DNA of 64,000 nt. Origin: Rhodobacteraceae bacterium WFHF2C18. GTDB taxonomy: Bacteria; Pseudomonadota; Alphaproteobacteria; Rhodobacterales; Rhodobacteraceae. This document shows, piece by piece, positions 7,941 to 15,382 of this stretch (position 1 is the stretch's first letter; every line of letters starts with the position of its first letter). The notes beneath the pieces were generated by a model. The model searched no databases. It was not told the DNA's origin and saw only the letters and a list, made by a program, of their open reading frames with translations. Location of the stretch: positions 226,638 to 290,637 of the forward strand of contig NHTQ01000005.1 in the NCBI GenBank assembly GCA_002166865.1. The letters are read 5' to 3'. The position numbers and the translations under genes are program-made.

Positions 7941-8501
7941 TTAACCGCCGTCGAGACCGATGCAGTTTCTCAGTGCTTCCATCGCTTTGCTGTACGAGAC
8001 CAAAAATTCTTGCCGTGGTGGAATGGATTGTTCGTCAAACATGGATGCGAACTCTTGTTTCCAGTCGTAGTTGGCGTGTTTCTTTCGGTCCGCCATGCCG
8101 CTGGCAACTGCCGCACGAATTTTTGCATCTTGGCCCCAACCTGTAAAGGTACTGAAAGCCAAATGTATGAATCCTTCGTAGGATTTATAGAATTCGTCAG
8201 AAAGTAAATGCCTGTTAATATTTACTTTTTTATCAAGCTCGCGTTTCGATTCAAGCATTGCTTCCGGTGAAATGTCTTTCCAGTACCCCAAAAATGTGCA
8301 GAAGCAGAAAACCTTGTTTAGCTCTGGAGCAATTTCGTCAAAAAGTTCAATTCTTTTTTCAGTTATCTTTCGGCTCTGCCATTGAGCATCATCAATACTT
8401 TTCAGGCGCTGGTTAAGGAAATAACCAAAAACAGCGACAGTCAAGGGTGTTGCTACTGAAGCAACCAGCTTCAGCCAATCGATCAAACTGGTTTCACTCA
8501 A
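7941..8501 (-). CDS. Accessory gene A: uncharacterised membrane-anchored protein in the parE-linked island
   Basis: I do not recognise this 186-residue protein. Residues about 8-28 (WLKLVASVATPLTVAVFGYF) form one membrane helix. The rest is a charged helical cytoplasmic domain with motifs such as RKITEKRIELFDEIAP and a run of aromatic residues and cysteines (NKVFCFCTFLGYW). The TTG start at 8499-8501 overlaps a TGA within a copy of the parE tail and has GGGGGAG 8 nt upstream. An in-frame ATG at 8562-8564 is an alternative but lacks a good ribosome-binding site. Base composition and codon use (many TTA, AAA, ATA) are far more AT-rich than the neighbours, indicating transfer. TTGACA occurs upstream at 8575-8570, but its -10 is poor. 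Confidence 0.75.
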   Translation of the reverse strand: MSETSLIDWLKLVASVATPLTVAVFGYFLNQRLKSIDDAQWQSRKITEKRIELFDEIAPELNKVFCFCTFLGYWKDISPEAMLESKRELDKKVNINRHLLSDEFYKSYEGFIHLAFSTFTGWGQDAKIRAAVASGMADRKKHANYDWKQEFASMFDEQSIPPRQEFLVSYSKAMEALRNCIGLDGG

Positions 8502-8518
8502 ACATCCAGCTCCCCCAC
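8496..8518 (-). repeat. Displaced copy of the parE 3' end (candidate attachment-site repeat)
   Basis: This tract reads, on the minus strand, as the last ParE codons (GAG CTG GAT GTT TGA) followed by GT. Its first 18 bases match the true parE end at 9378-9395 with one transition. The rest aligns with a 3-bp gap. It supplies the ribosome-binding site and TTG start of gene A. Confidence 0.75.
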
Positions 8519-8592
8519 TTAAATTACGACGCCAAGATGCTCTCTGATTGCGCATTTTTCCCATTTTCTTGTCAACCCGTCAGACTACTACA

Positions 8593-8767
8593 AGCCGCGC
8601 GAGGGCCAGACCGCGGGCTGGCGATGCGGCGTGTGGCCGGGGCGCTTTATGGCTGCCATTTCCGCGCAATATCCGGGCAGCGCGCTTGCGGCAATCAAAT
8701 CGCCAGCCCGTCCGGGCGGTCTGGCGATCGCGCGGCGGCGCGCAGGGCGCGCCTTGATTCCGCGCGG
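8593..8767. repeat. Palindromic repeat element R2 (3' of accessory gene B)
   Basis: This is the second copy of the element at 7670-7887, here about 175 bp because the variable middle is shorter. The end arms are inverted copies with two mismatches in 21. The inner stem ATCGCCAG/CTGGCGAT is kept. It lies in the 333-bp gap between genes A and B. The rest of that gap is AT-rich sequence without a convincing ORF. Confidence 0.8.
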
Positions 8768-8834
8768 AATATCAGTCTCGGAACGTAGCTCAAATTAACG
8801 TTGTCGATTGTTTCTCTAATCGTATCCATTGAAA

Positions 8835-9383
8835 TTAGATTTCCTTTATAAGAATTTCCCATTTCAATAGTTCTTCTTCAAAGTCCCCTACCTGCAATTC
8901 CTTTTCAAAATTGGTAAAATATAAATCCGATATTAGTTCATGAGAGCTCTCGATGAAGCATTGAATATCTCCGCAATTTATCTGTTGGCTTGCTCCGTCT
9001 TTAGGGGTTGCGAGGCTGTGTGCCACGAAGCTGTGGCGCATAGCGCTTGCGGTTGCGATTATCTTTTCACTTCGCAGTTTATCGAGCTTTTTTCTTTGTT
9101 CACTCGTCAATTGCAAGTCGCCTCGGCCCTTTAGGTTTGGAAGAGAAAGACAATCCTTATTGTAGGAGCCCTTATCCCAAAGACGCGACATTGCCATAAC
9201 GATATGGTCACGCAGCGCGTCAGACAATACGTTGACAATTAGTGTTTTGTGTCCATCGTGTTCCTTCGAACGCTGCAATCGATCCAATAATTGTGCGGCT
9301 ATCCAACAGTTGGCGAGATTAGAGCGTATAGCATTTAAGTGGACTTCAAGGGAGACATCTTCGAAAGAACTTTCTTTACTCAA
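8835..9383 (-). CDS. Accessory gene B: HEPN/AbiU2-like protein coupled to parE
   Basis: The 182-residue, mainly helical protein begins at TTG 9381-9383, which overlaps the parE stop as TTGA. The ribosome-binding site GGAGGAG is inside the last parE codons. A segment RDHIVMAMSRLWDKGSYNKD followed by MRHSFVAHS resembles HEPN_AbiU2-type domains, where Arg-x(4-6)-His forms an RNase active site. Here R-H-S-F-V-A-H fits that spacing. HEPN proteins of this class are often toxins or abortive-infection effectors. The gene is AT-rich with foreign codon use. The assignment is by motif only; a non-catalytic helical protein is possible. Confidence 0.65.
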   Translation of the reverse strand: MSKESSFEDVSLEVHLNAIRSNLANCWIAAQLLDRLQRSKEHDGHKTLIVNVLSDALRDHIVMAMSRLWDKGSYNKDCLSLPNLKGRGDLQLTSEQRKKLDKLRSEKIIATASAMRHSFVAHSLATPKDGASQQINCGDIQCFIESSHELISDLYFTNFEKELQVGDFEEELLKWEILIKEI

Positions 9384-9403
9384 ACATCCAACTCCTCCGC
9401 CAC
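9378..9403 (-). repeat. True parE 3' end (partner of the displaced copy at 8496-8518)
   Basis: The tract encodes the last ParE residues (VAEELDV, stop) and the first bases of gene B. The same tract, shortened by 3 bp, precedes gene A. The two copies flank an insert of about 0.88 kb holding gene B and R2, as expected when an element integrates into the 3' end of a gene. Confidence 0.72.
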
Positions 9404-11341
9404 GAACCGCGCGTTCTCGGAAATATACTGGAACCGCAGCTCCGGCTTCTTGCCCATAAGCCGTTCCACCAGGTCGCCGGTCTCGCCCGGTTCGTCGTCG
9501 TCGATGGTCACGCGGATCAGCTTGCGCGTGGCCGGGTCCATCGTGGTTTCCTTGAGGTCCTTGGCGTCCATCTCGCCCAGGCCCTTGAAGCGGGCCACGT
9601 CGATCTTGCCCTTGCCGCCCAGGCCCTGCTGCACCGCCTTCTCCTTTTCCGCCTCGTCGAGGCAGTAGACCCGCTTGGCCCCCTGCGTGACGCGGTAGAG
9701 CGGCGGGCAGGCCAGGTACAGGTGGCCCGCGTCGATCATCGGGCGCATCTGGGTGAAGAAGAAGGTCATCAGAAGCGAGGCGATATGCGCCCCGTCCACG
9801 TCGGCATCGGTCATGATGATGATCCGCTCGTAGCGCAGATCGTCGATGTTGAACTTCGTCCCCAGCCCCGTGCCGAGCGCCTGGGTGAGATCGCTGATTT
9901 CCTGGTTCGAGCCGAGCTTTGAGGAGGCCGCGCCGAGGACGTTGAGGATCTTGCCCCGCAGCGGCAGGAGCGCCTGGCTCTTGCGGTCGCGCGCCAGCTT
10001 GGCCGAGCCGCCGGCCGAATCGCCCTCGACGATGAACAGCTCGGTGCCGTCGCGGGCGTTGGTGGTGCAGTCCACCAGCTTGCCGGGCAGGCGCAGCTTC
10101 TTGGTGGCGGACTTGCGCTGCGTCTCCTTCTCCTGCTTGCGGCGCTGGCGTTCCTCGGCCCGCAGCACGAGGAAATCCAGGATCGCCCCGGCGGACTTCG
10201 TATCGGCGGCCAGCCAGTTGTCGAAATGGTCGCGCACCGCGTTCTCCACCAGCTTGTGCGCCTCGGCGGTGGCCAGCCGGTCCTTGGTCTGGCCCACGAA
10301 CTCGGGCTCGCGGATGAAGCACGAGACCAGCGCGCAGCCCCCCGCCATCAGGTCCTCGCGGGTGATCTGGGCGGCCTTGCGGTTGTTCACCAGCTCGCCG
10401 TAGGCCTTGATCCCCTTCAGGATCGCCGCCCAGAAGCCGGCGACATGGGTGCCGCCCTCGGGGGTGGGGACGGTGTTGCAGTAGGACTGGATGAAGCCGT
10501 CGCGCGCCGGCGTCCAGTTGATCGCCCATTCCACCTTGCCCGGGCGGCCGAAGCGTTCCTGGAAGTCCACGGAGCCGGCGAAGGGCTGGTCGGCATAGGT
10601 GGTGGCCGCGCCCAGGGTTTCGCGCAGGAAATCCGCCAGCCCGCCGGGGAAGTGGAAGGTGGCCTCGGCCGGGGTTTCGCCGTCGTCCACCTCGGACTTC
10701 CAGCGGATCTCGACGCCGCTGAACAGGTAGGCCTTGGAGCGGCAGGTCTTGAACAGGCGCGCGGGCTTGAACCGGTGGGAGCCGAAGATCTCGGCGTCGG
10801 CGTGGAAGGTGACGGTGGTGCCGCGCCGGTTGGGCGCCTGGCCCACCTTCTCTGCCGGGCCCAGGGGCTTGCCGCGGGCGAAGCGCTGCTCGTAAAGCTC
10901 CTTGTTGCGGGCGACCTGCACGACCATGGAGTCCGACAGGGCGTTGACCACCGACGCGCCCACCCCGTGCAGGCCGCCCGAGGTCTGGTAGGCCTTGCCC
11001 GAGAACTTGCCGCCCGCGTGCAGGGTGCACAGGATCACCTCGAGCGCGCTTTTCCCGGGGAACTTGGGGTGCGGATCGATCGGGATGCCGCGGCCGTTGT
11101 CGCGGATGGTGACGGAGTGGTCGGCGTGCAGTTCCACCTCGATCCGGTTGGCATGGCCCGCCACGGCCTCGTCCATGGCGTTGTCGAGGACTTCCGAGAC
11201 GAGGTGGTGCAGGGCCCGGTCGTCGGTGCCGCCGATGTACATGCCGGGGCGCTTGCGCACGGGCTCCAGCCCCTCGAGCACTTCGATCGAGGAGGCGTCG
11301 TAGTCGGAAAGGTCCGGCTGGCCGGAAAGAAGATCGTTCAT
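9380..11341 (-). CDS. parE: DNA topoisomerase IV subunit B
   Basis: The 653-residue GyrB/ParE-type protein provides the ATPase and TOPRIM parts of topoisomerase IV, which unlinks daughter chromosomes. The GHKL ATPase has the catalytic E50 and N54 (SEVLDNAMDEA), and a glycine-rich lid GLHGVGASVVNAL. The TOPRIM motifs are EGDSAGGSA and DADVDGAH. Length fits ParE rather than GyrB (about 800 residues). ParC is not in the window. The coding sequence is intact to the end, so the island behind it does not change the protein. The stop overlaps the start of gene B. Confidence 0.95.
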   Translation of the reverse strand: MNDLLSGQPDLSDYDASSIEVLEGLEPVRKRPGMYIGGTDDRALHHLVSEVLDNAMDEAVAGHANRIEVELHADHSVTIRDNGRGIPIDPHPKFPGKSALEVILCTLHAGGKFSGKAYQTSGGLHGVGASVVNALSDSMVVQVARNKELYEQRFARGKPLGPAEKVGQAPNRRGTTVTFHADAEIFGSHRFKPARLFKTCRSKAYLFSGVEIRWKSEVDDGETPAEATFHFPGGLADFLRETLGAATTYADQPFAGSVDFQERFGRPGKVEWAINWTPARDGFIQSYCNTVPTPEGGTHVAGFWAAILKGIKAYGELVNNRKAAQITREDLMAGGCALVSCFIREPEFVGQTKDRLATAEAHKLVENAVRDHFDNWLAADTKSAGAILDFLVLRAEERQRRKQEKETQRKSATKKLRLPGKLVDCTTNARDGTELFIVEGDSAGGSAKLARDRKSQALLPLRGKILNVLGAASSKLGSNQEISDLTQALGTGLGTKFNIDDLRYERIIIMTDADVDGAHIASLLMTFFFTQMRPMIDAGHLYLACPPLYRVTQGAKRVYCLDEAEKEKAVQQGLGGKGKIDVARFKGLGEMDAKDLKETTMDPATRKLIRVTIDDDEPGETGDLVERLMGKKPELRFQYISENARFVAEELDV

Positions 11342-11501
11342 GGGGCTGCTCGTTGTGGTTGGTTGGGGGCCATTCTGTCAGGTTTGGCCGGCCAACGGAA
11401 GCCTCCGCGCGGCCCTCGGACCGGGTGCGCGCGCAGCGCCCCGGCCAACGTGCCGTCCTCGATCTGCCGGCGGGGGCGGGGGATGATCCGGTTCCCGGCG
11501 T

Positions 11502-11527
11502 GTCTTCCGGACTGCGTGACGGAAGAC
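11502..11527 (-). terminator. Hairpin downstream of glucokinase
   Basis: GTCTTCCG (11502-11509) and CGGAAGAC (11520-11527) form a perfect 8-bp stem 13 bp after the glk stop. No U-tract follows. The remainder of the 198-bp gap up to parE shows nothing else. Confidence 0.5.
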
Positions 11528-11539
11528 ATGCCCGGCCGC

Positions 11540-12484
11540 TCATTCCTCCATCGATTGCCGCAGGTAGCGGGCGCAGCCCAGCAGGGCGGCGCTGTCGTCC
11601 GCGATGCGGAAGAGGGGGATGTCCTCGAGGATCGGCCGGTAGGGGCCCTTGGCGGTGAATGTCTCTTCGACCCCAAGGGGCATCAGGTGGGGCGCGACGG
11701 CGCGGGCCGTGCCGCCGATCAGGAAGATGCCCCCCATCGGCAGGTGGGCCAGCGCCAGATCGCCGGCGACCTGGCCCAGGAGGCGGGCGAAAAGGCGCAG
11801 CGCCTCGGTCGCCAGCGGGTCGGTGCCCGCGGCGTGGGCGGCGACCACCCGGGCGGAGCTGGCGGCGGTGCCGCCGAGCCAGCGGTGGATGCGCAGAAGG
11901 CCGGGCCCGGAGAGCGCGGCCTCCACCGGCTTGTGCGGGTGGCGCGCGGCCAGGTGCGCGACAAGCGCGTTCGCCTGCGCATCGCCGTGGGGCAGGCTGG
12001 CGTGGCCGGATTCGGCCGGCGGCACGAAGAGGCCCCCCGGCCGGCGGTGCACCACCGCCACGTTGAACCCCGTGCCCAGGCCGATGACGAGGCGGGTGGC
12101 CCCCGCGCCGGGTTCGGCGCCCTGCTTGAGGGTGGTGACGCCGTCGCCGCCGATGTCGTCCAGCGCGTAGCCCTGCGCCTGCAGGTCGTTGATCAGATGC
12201 ACCGCGCCGGCGCCCGTGGCCGCGCGCAGCGCCGCGGCGTCGATGCGCCAGGGATGATTGGTAAGGTGTGCTGCCCCGTCGCGCACCGGCCCGGCGACGC
12301 CCGCGCAGATCGCCGACGGGCCGCCGGGCCGGTCGGCCAGGTAGCGGGCGATCATCTGCTCGACGCCGGCGAAATCGGCGTTGGCAAGGCTCTGCGCCGT
12401 CCGGGGATGCAGCCCGCTCGCATCGGCCAGCCCGAGGCGGGTGTTGGTCCCGCCCACGTCCGCCAGGAGGAACCGCTCAGCCAT
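11540..12484 (-). CDS. glk: Glucokinase
   Basis: The 314-residue ROK-unrelated (Glk family, PF02685) sugar kinase phosphorylates glucose to glucose 6-phosphate in the cytoplasm. The N-terminal phosphate-binding loop ADVGGTNTRLGL is at about residues 8-19. The catalytic-region INDLQAQGYAL, the GLGTGFNVA loop and the C-terminal GGIFLIGGTARAV motif are present. Length is typical. The start ATG 12482-12484 overlaps the stop of the upstream aldolase gene by 8 nt, so the two are translated together. Confidence 0.92.
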   Translation of the reverse strand: MAERFLLADVGGTNTRLGLADASGLHPRTAQSLANADFAGVEQMIARYLADRPGGPSAICAGVAGPVRDGAAHLTNHPWRIDAAALRAATGAGAVHLINDLQAQGYALDDIGGDGVTTLKQGAEPGAGATRLVIGLGTGFNVAVVHRRPGGLFVPPAESGHASLPHGDAQANALVAHLAARHPHKPVEAALSGPGLLRIHRWLGGTAASSARVVAAHAAGTDPLATEALRLFARLLGQVAGDLALAHLPMGGIFLIGGTARAVAPHLMPLGVEETFTAKGPYRPILEDIPLFRIADDSAALLGCARYLRQSMEE

Positions 12485-13247
12485 CGCGCCACTGGCGCAT
12501 CGCGGCCCGCGCCGCCCGGGCCAGCATGACGACATCGATCCCCACGGCCAGGAACTGCGCCCCCCAGTCGCGGTAGCTGCGCGCCGTGTCGGGATCGGTG
12601 GCAAGGATCCCGGGGGCCTTGTCCGAGGCCGCGATGCGGCCGAGCGCATCGCGGATCGCCGCCTGCACGGGTGGGGCCGCGCTGTTGCCGAGGTGGCCCA
12701 TGTCGGCCGCCAGGTCCGAAGGCCCGATGAAGACGCCGTCGACCCCTTCGACGCCGAGGATCTCGTCCAGGGCGGCGAGGCCCGCGCGGGTTTCCACCTG
12801 CACCAGCAGGCAGACCTGGGCATTGGCCGTTTCCGTGTAGTCGGCGATATCGGAGAAACGCGAGGCGCGCGCCAGCGCGGCCCCCGAGCCGCGGATGCCC
12901 TGGGGCGGATAGCGCATGGCGCGCACCAGATCACGCGCCTGCGCCGCGCTTTCCACCAGGGGGATCAGCAAGGTCTGGGCCCCGGCGTCGAGCACCTGCT
13001 TGATCAGCCATGTCTCGCCCATGGGCAGACGTACCACCGGCTGGCTTTGGCGGCCTTCGAGCACCTGGAGTTGCGCCATGACGGTGCGCAGGTCGTTGGG
13101 GGCGTGCTCGCCGTCGATGACCAGCCAGTCGAAGCGGGCGGTGGAAAGCACCTCGGTCGCGTAAGGATCCGCGAAGCCCGCCCAGCACCCGTAGAGGACC
13201 TGCCCCGAGGCGAGGGCGGACTTGAAGCGGTTTTCGGGCGCGGGCAT
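12477..13247 (-). CDS. HpcH/HpaI-family 2-oxo-acid aldolase
   Basis: The 256-residue class II aldolase resembles 4-hydroxy-2-oxoheptane-1,7-dioate aldolase (HpaI). Landmarks are WLVIDGEHAPND near residues 40-52, the metal-ligand glutamate in VQVETRAGL and the aspartate in GPSDLAADMG. It cleaves a 4-hydroxy-2-oxo acid to pyruvate and an aldehyde, though specificity in the family is broad. The gene precedes glk with 8-nt overlap. That pairing suggests general sugar-acid/carbon metabolism rather than a complete homoprotocatechuate pathway, for which no other gene is here. Substrate is uncertain. Confidence 0.87.
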   Translation of the reverse strand: MPAPENRFKSALASGQVLYGCWAGFADPYATEVLSTARFDWLVIDGEHAPNDLRTVMAQLQVLEGRQSQPVVRLPMGETWLIKQVLDAGAQTLLIPLVESAAQARDLVRAMRYPPQGIRGSGAALARASRFSDIADYTETANAQVCLLVQVETRAGLAALDEILGVEGVDGVFIGPSDLAADMGHLGNSAAPPVQAAIRDALGRIAASDKAPGILATDPDTARSYRDWGAQFLAVGIDVVMLARAARAAMRQWRDG

Positions 13248-13301
13248 CGGCGGGTCTCCTGTGGGGTGGCGCGGTCAGGATAGACGGATGCGGGCCGTGG
13301 C

Positions 13302-13477
13302 GCGAGGCCCCGGATCAAGTCCGGGGCGGGTTGGCGGATCGCGAGGTGGTGCGAGGCCCCGGATCAAGTCCGGGGCGGGTTGGCGGATCGCGTGTGGCGC
13401 GAGGCCCCGGATCAAGTCCGGGGCGGGTTGGCGAATCGTGGGGTGGCGCGAGGCCCCGGATCAAGTCCGGGGCGGGC
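13302..13477. repeat. Tandem repeat, about 49 bp x 3.6, carrying a palindrome
   Basis: Units start at 13302, 13351, 13399 and 13448 (periods 49, 48, 49). Each contains GCCCCGGA, loop TCAAG, TCCGGGGC (an 8-bp stem) and then GGGTTGGCG; the last unit is cut short. The array fills most of the gap between the aldolase start and the DUF2783 stop. Small differences between units show it is a real tandem array in the sequence. Confidence 0.88.
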
Positions 13478-13499
13478 CGGGGGCCGGTGCCCGGGCGGG

Positions 13500-13703
13500 T
13501 CAGCCTTCCGGGAGGGCCTCCCGCGCGGTGCGCAGCGCCTGGCGCAGGACGTCGCGGTCGCCGATGTGGTTGGCCAGCACCAGGATCAGCCGGGCGTTCA
13601 GCCGGGCGCTGTCCGCCTCGCTCAATCCCTCGTGGGCCGCGAGCAGGTCGGCGTAGGTGTCGTCGGGGGCGGCGAGGTTGGGGGCAAGGGTGAGGTCGGT
13701 CAT
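13500..13703 (-). CDS. DUF2783 domain protein
   Basis: The 67-residue acidic, helical protein (start MTDLTLAPNLAAPDDTYADL) matches the DUF2783 type. The ATG at 13701-13703 overlaps the FAD hydroxylase stop as ATGA, so the two are translated as a pair. In related bacteria this small protein accompanies the same monooxygenase near homogentisate genes. Its role is unknown; an accessory or stabilising subunit of the hydroxylase is a reasonable guess. The 49-bp repeat array follows directly. Confidence 0.8.
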   Translation of the reverse strand: MTDLTLAPNLAAPDDTYADLLAAHEGLSEADSARLNARLILVLANHIGDRDVLRQALRTAREALPEG

Positions 13704-15301
13704 GTCGTCTCCTGTCCGGTGGCGCGGGTCACGGCGGCCTGGACGGTGGCGGCATCGGCGGCGGGCCACCGCGCCGCGACGTGCTGATCGGGGCGGATGA
13801 GGTAGAGCGCCCCGGCCGCTTGGCCCAGGTAGCGGTCGCGCAGGTCCTCGGTGATGTCCTCGCGGCCCAGGGCAAGCGGCGTCACCCCCGCCACCTCGGG
13901 CGCGGTGGTGCCGAGGGCCAGCAGCGTGAACGCCTCGCCCAGCTGGTCGAGCAGGTAGCCCCGGCCGAGCGGCGCGTCGGGACAGGGGCTGCCGGGGCGG
14001 CTGCGCTGCGGCCCGCCGGGCAGCGCATCGGGGGTGTTGAGCGGCGAGCCGTCATGCACGCAGGGGACCGAGAGCCGCCCCGAGTTGACCAGCGGGCGCG
14101 CGAAGGCGTGGTTTTCGGAAAGATCCAGCACGGCGTCGCGGAACATCCGGCTGACCCTGGATTTCGGCGTGATGAAGTCGGTGGAGCGGGTGGAATTGAG
14201 GATGTTCTCGTCGGCGGCCTGGATGCGTTCGGCATCGTAGCTGTCCAGCAGGCTTTCCGGCGCGGTGCCCGCGATCACGCGGGCGAGTTTCCAGCACAGG
14301 TTGTCGGTGTCCTGGAAGCCCGAGTTGGCGCCGCGCGCGCCGAAGGGGCTGACCTGGTGGGCGGCATCGCCGGCAAAGATCACCCGGCCGTGGCGGAACT
14401 TCTCCATCCGCCGGCACTGGAAAGTATAGATCGAGATCCATTCGAGGTCGAAATCCACGTCCTCGCCCAGCATGGCCTTGAGGCGGGGCACGACGTTCTC
14501 GGGCTTTTTCTCTTCTTCCTTGTCGATGTCCCAGCCCAGTTGCAGGTCGATCCGCCAGACGCCGTCGGGCTGCTTGTGCAGGAGCGCCGACTGCCCCGGG
14601 TTGAAGGGCGGGTCGAACCAGAACCAGCGCTCGGTGGGGAAATCGGCCTGCATGATCACGTCGGCGATCAGGAAGTTGTCCTCGAACACCCGGCCGGTGA
14701 AGCCCTGGCCCAGCATGTCGCGGCACGGGGAGCCGGCGCCGTCGGCGGCGATCAGCCAGTCCGCCTCGAGCCGGTAGGGGCCGTCGGGCGTGTCCACCGA
14801 GAGGGCGACGTGATCGTCCTGCGCGGCCAGCGCGGTGACGCGGTTGCGCCCGCGCAGCGTGATCGGCGCCCCCTCGTCCTGCAGGTCGCGGACGCGTTTT
14901 ACCATGTCATGTTCCAGGTGGTACTGCTGCAGGTTGATGAAGGCGGGGCGGCGGTGGCCCTGCTCGGGCAGGAGGTTGAACTCGTACACCTTGCGGTCGC
15001 CGAAGAACACCTTGCCCAGGTTCCATTGCACGCCCTTGTCCACCAGCGGATCGCCCACGCCAAGCCGGTCGGCGATCTCCAGCGTGCGTTTGGCGAAGCA
15101 GATCGCGCGGGAGCCGTGCGAGACCTTGTCGTTCTCGTCCAGCACCACGACGGGCACGCCTTTCCGGCCCAGGTCGATCGCGGCGGCCAGGCCGACGGGG
15201 CCTGCGCCGATGACCACGACCGGGTGGCGCACGGGGCTGTCGGCCTGCTGATCGGCGCTGGGTTCGTAGGGATAGAGCGGGGTTTCGAAGATGCGGGTCA
15301 T
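13700..15301 (-). CDS. FAD-dependent aromatic hydroxylase (MhpA/PheA type)
   Basis: The 533-residue class A flavin monooxygenase has the FAD-binding GxGxxG loop VVVIGAGPVGLAAA near residues 27-40. It also has the DG motif ADWLIAADGAGS and the GD motif FAGDAAHQVSPFGARGANSG. A thioredoxin-like C-terminal domain follows. Such enzymes hydroxylate phenolic rings using NAD(P)H and O2. With hmgA and a fumarylacetoacetase-like gene nearby, a role feeding the homogentisate or a related ring-cleavage pathway is likely, but the substrate is not evident. ATG 15299-15301 was taken as start. Its 3' end is coupled to the DUF2783 gene. Confidence 0.88.
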   Translation of the reverse strand: MTRIFETPLYPYEPSADQQADSPVRHPVVVIGAGPVGLAAAIDLGRKGVPVVVLDENDKVSHGSRAICFAKRTLEIADRLGVGDPLVDKGVQWNLGKVFFGDRKVYEFNLLPEQGHRRPAFINLQQYHLEHDMVKRVRDLQDEGAPITLRGRNRVTALAAQDDHVALSVDTPDGPYRLEADWLIAADGAGSPCRDMLGQGFTGRVFEDNFLIADVIMQADFPTERWFWFDPPFNPGQSALLHKQPDGVWRIDLQLGWDIDKEEEKKPENVVPRLKAMLGEDVDFDLEWISIYTFQCRRMEKFRHGRVIFAGDAAHQVSPFGARGANSGFQDTDNLCWKLARVIAGTAPESLLDSYDAERIQAADENILNSTRSTDFITPKSRVSRMFRDAVLDLSENHAFARPLVNSGRLSVPCVHDGSPLNTPDALPGGPQRSRPGSPCPDAPLGRGYLLDQLGEAFTLLALGTTAPEVAGVTPLALGREDITEDLRDRYLGQAAGALYLIRPDQHVAARWPAADAATVQAAVTRATGQETT

Positions 15302-15382
15302 GCGGCGGCCTTGGTTGCGTGGCGCGGAACCTCCGTGCCCGTCGCGGCGTTTGCCGGGAAACGGGACCACATAGGAGGACTC

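Noticed and set aside
8570..8575. Promoter for gene A at TTGACA on the minus strand
   Set aside because: The -35 is perfect but the hexamer at 17-bp spacing (CGCAAT) is a poor -10, so it is mentioned in the gene A entry but not listed as a feature.
7670..8767. Classical integron attC sites or gene-cassette array
   Set aside because: No GTTRRRY/RYYYAAC core sites and no integron integrase are visible. The similarity is architectural only, so R1 and R2 are listed as palindromic repeats.
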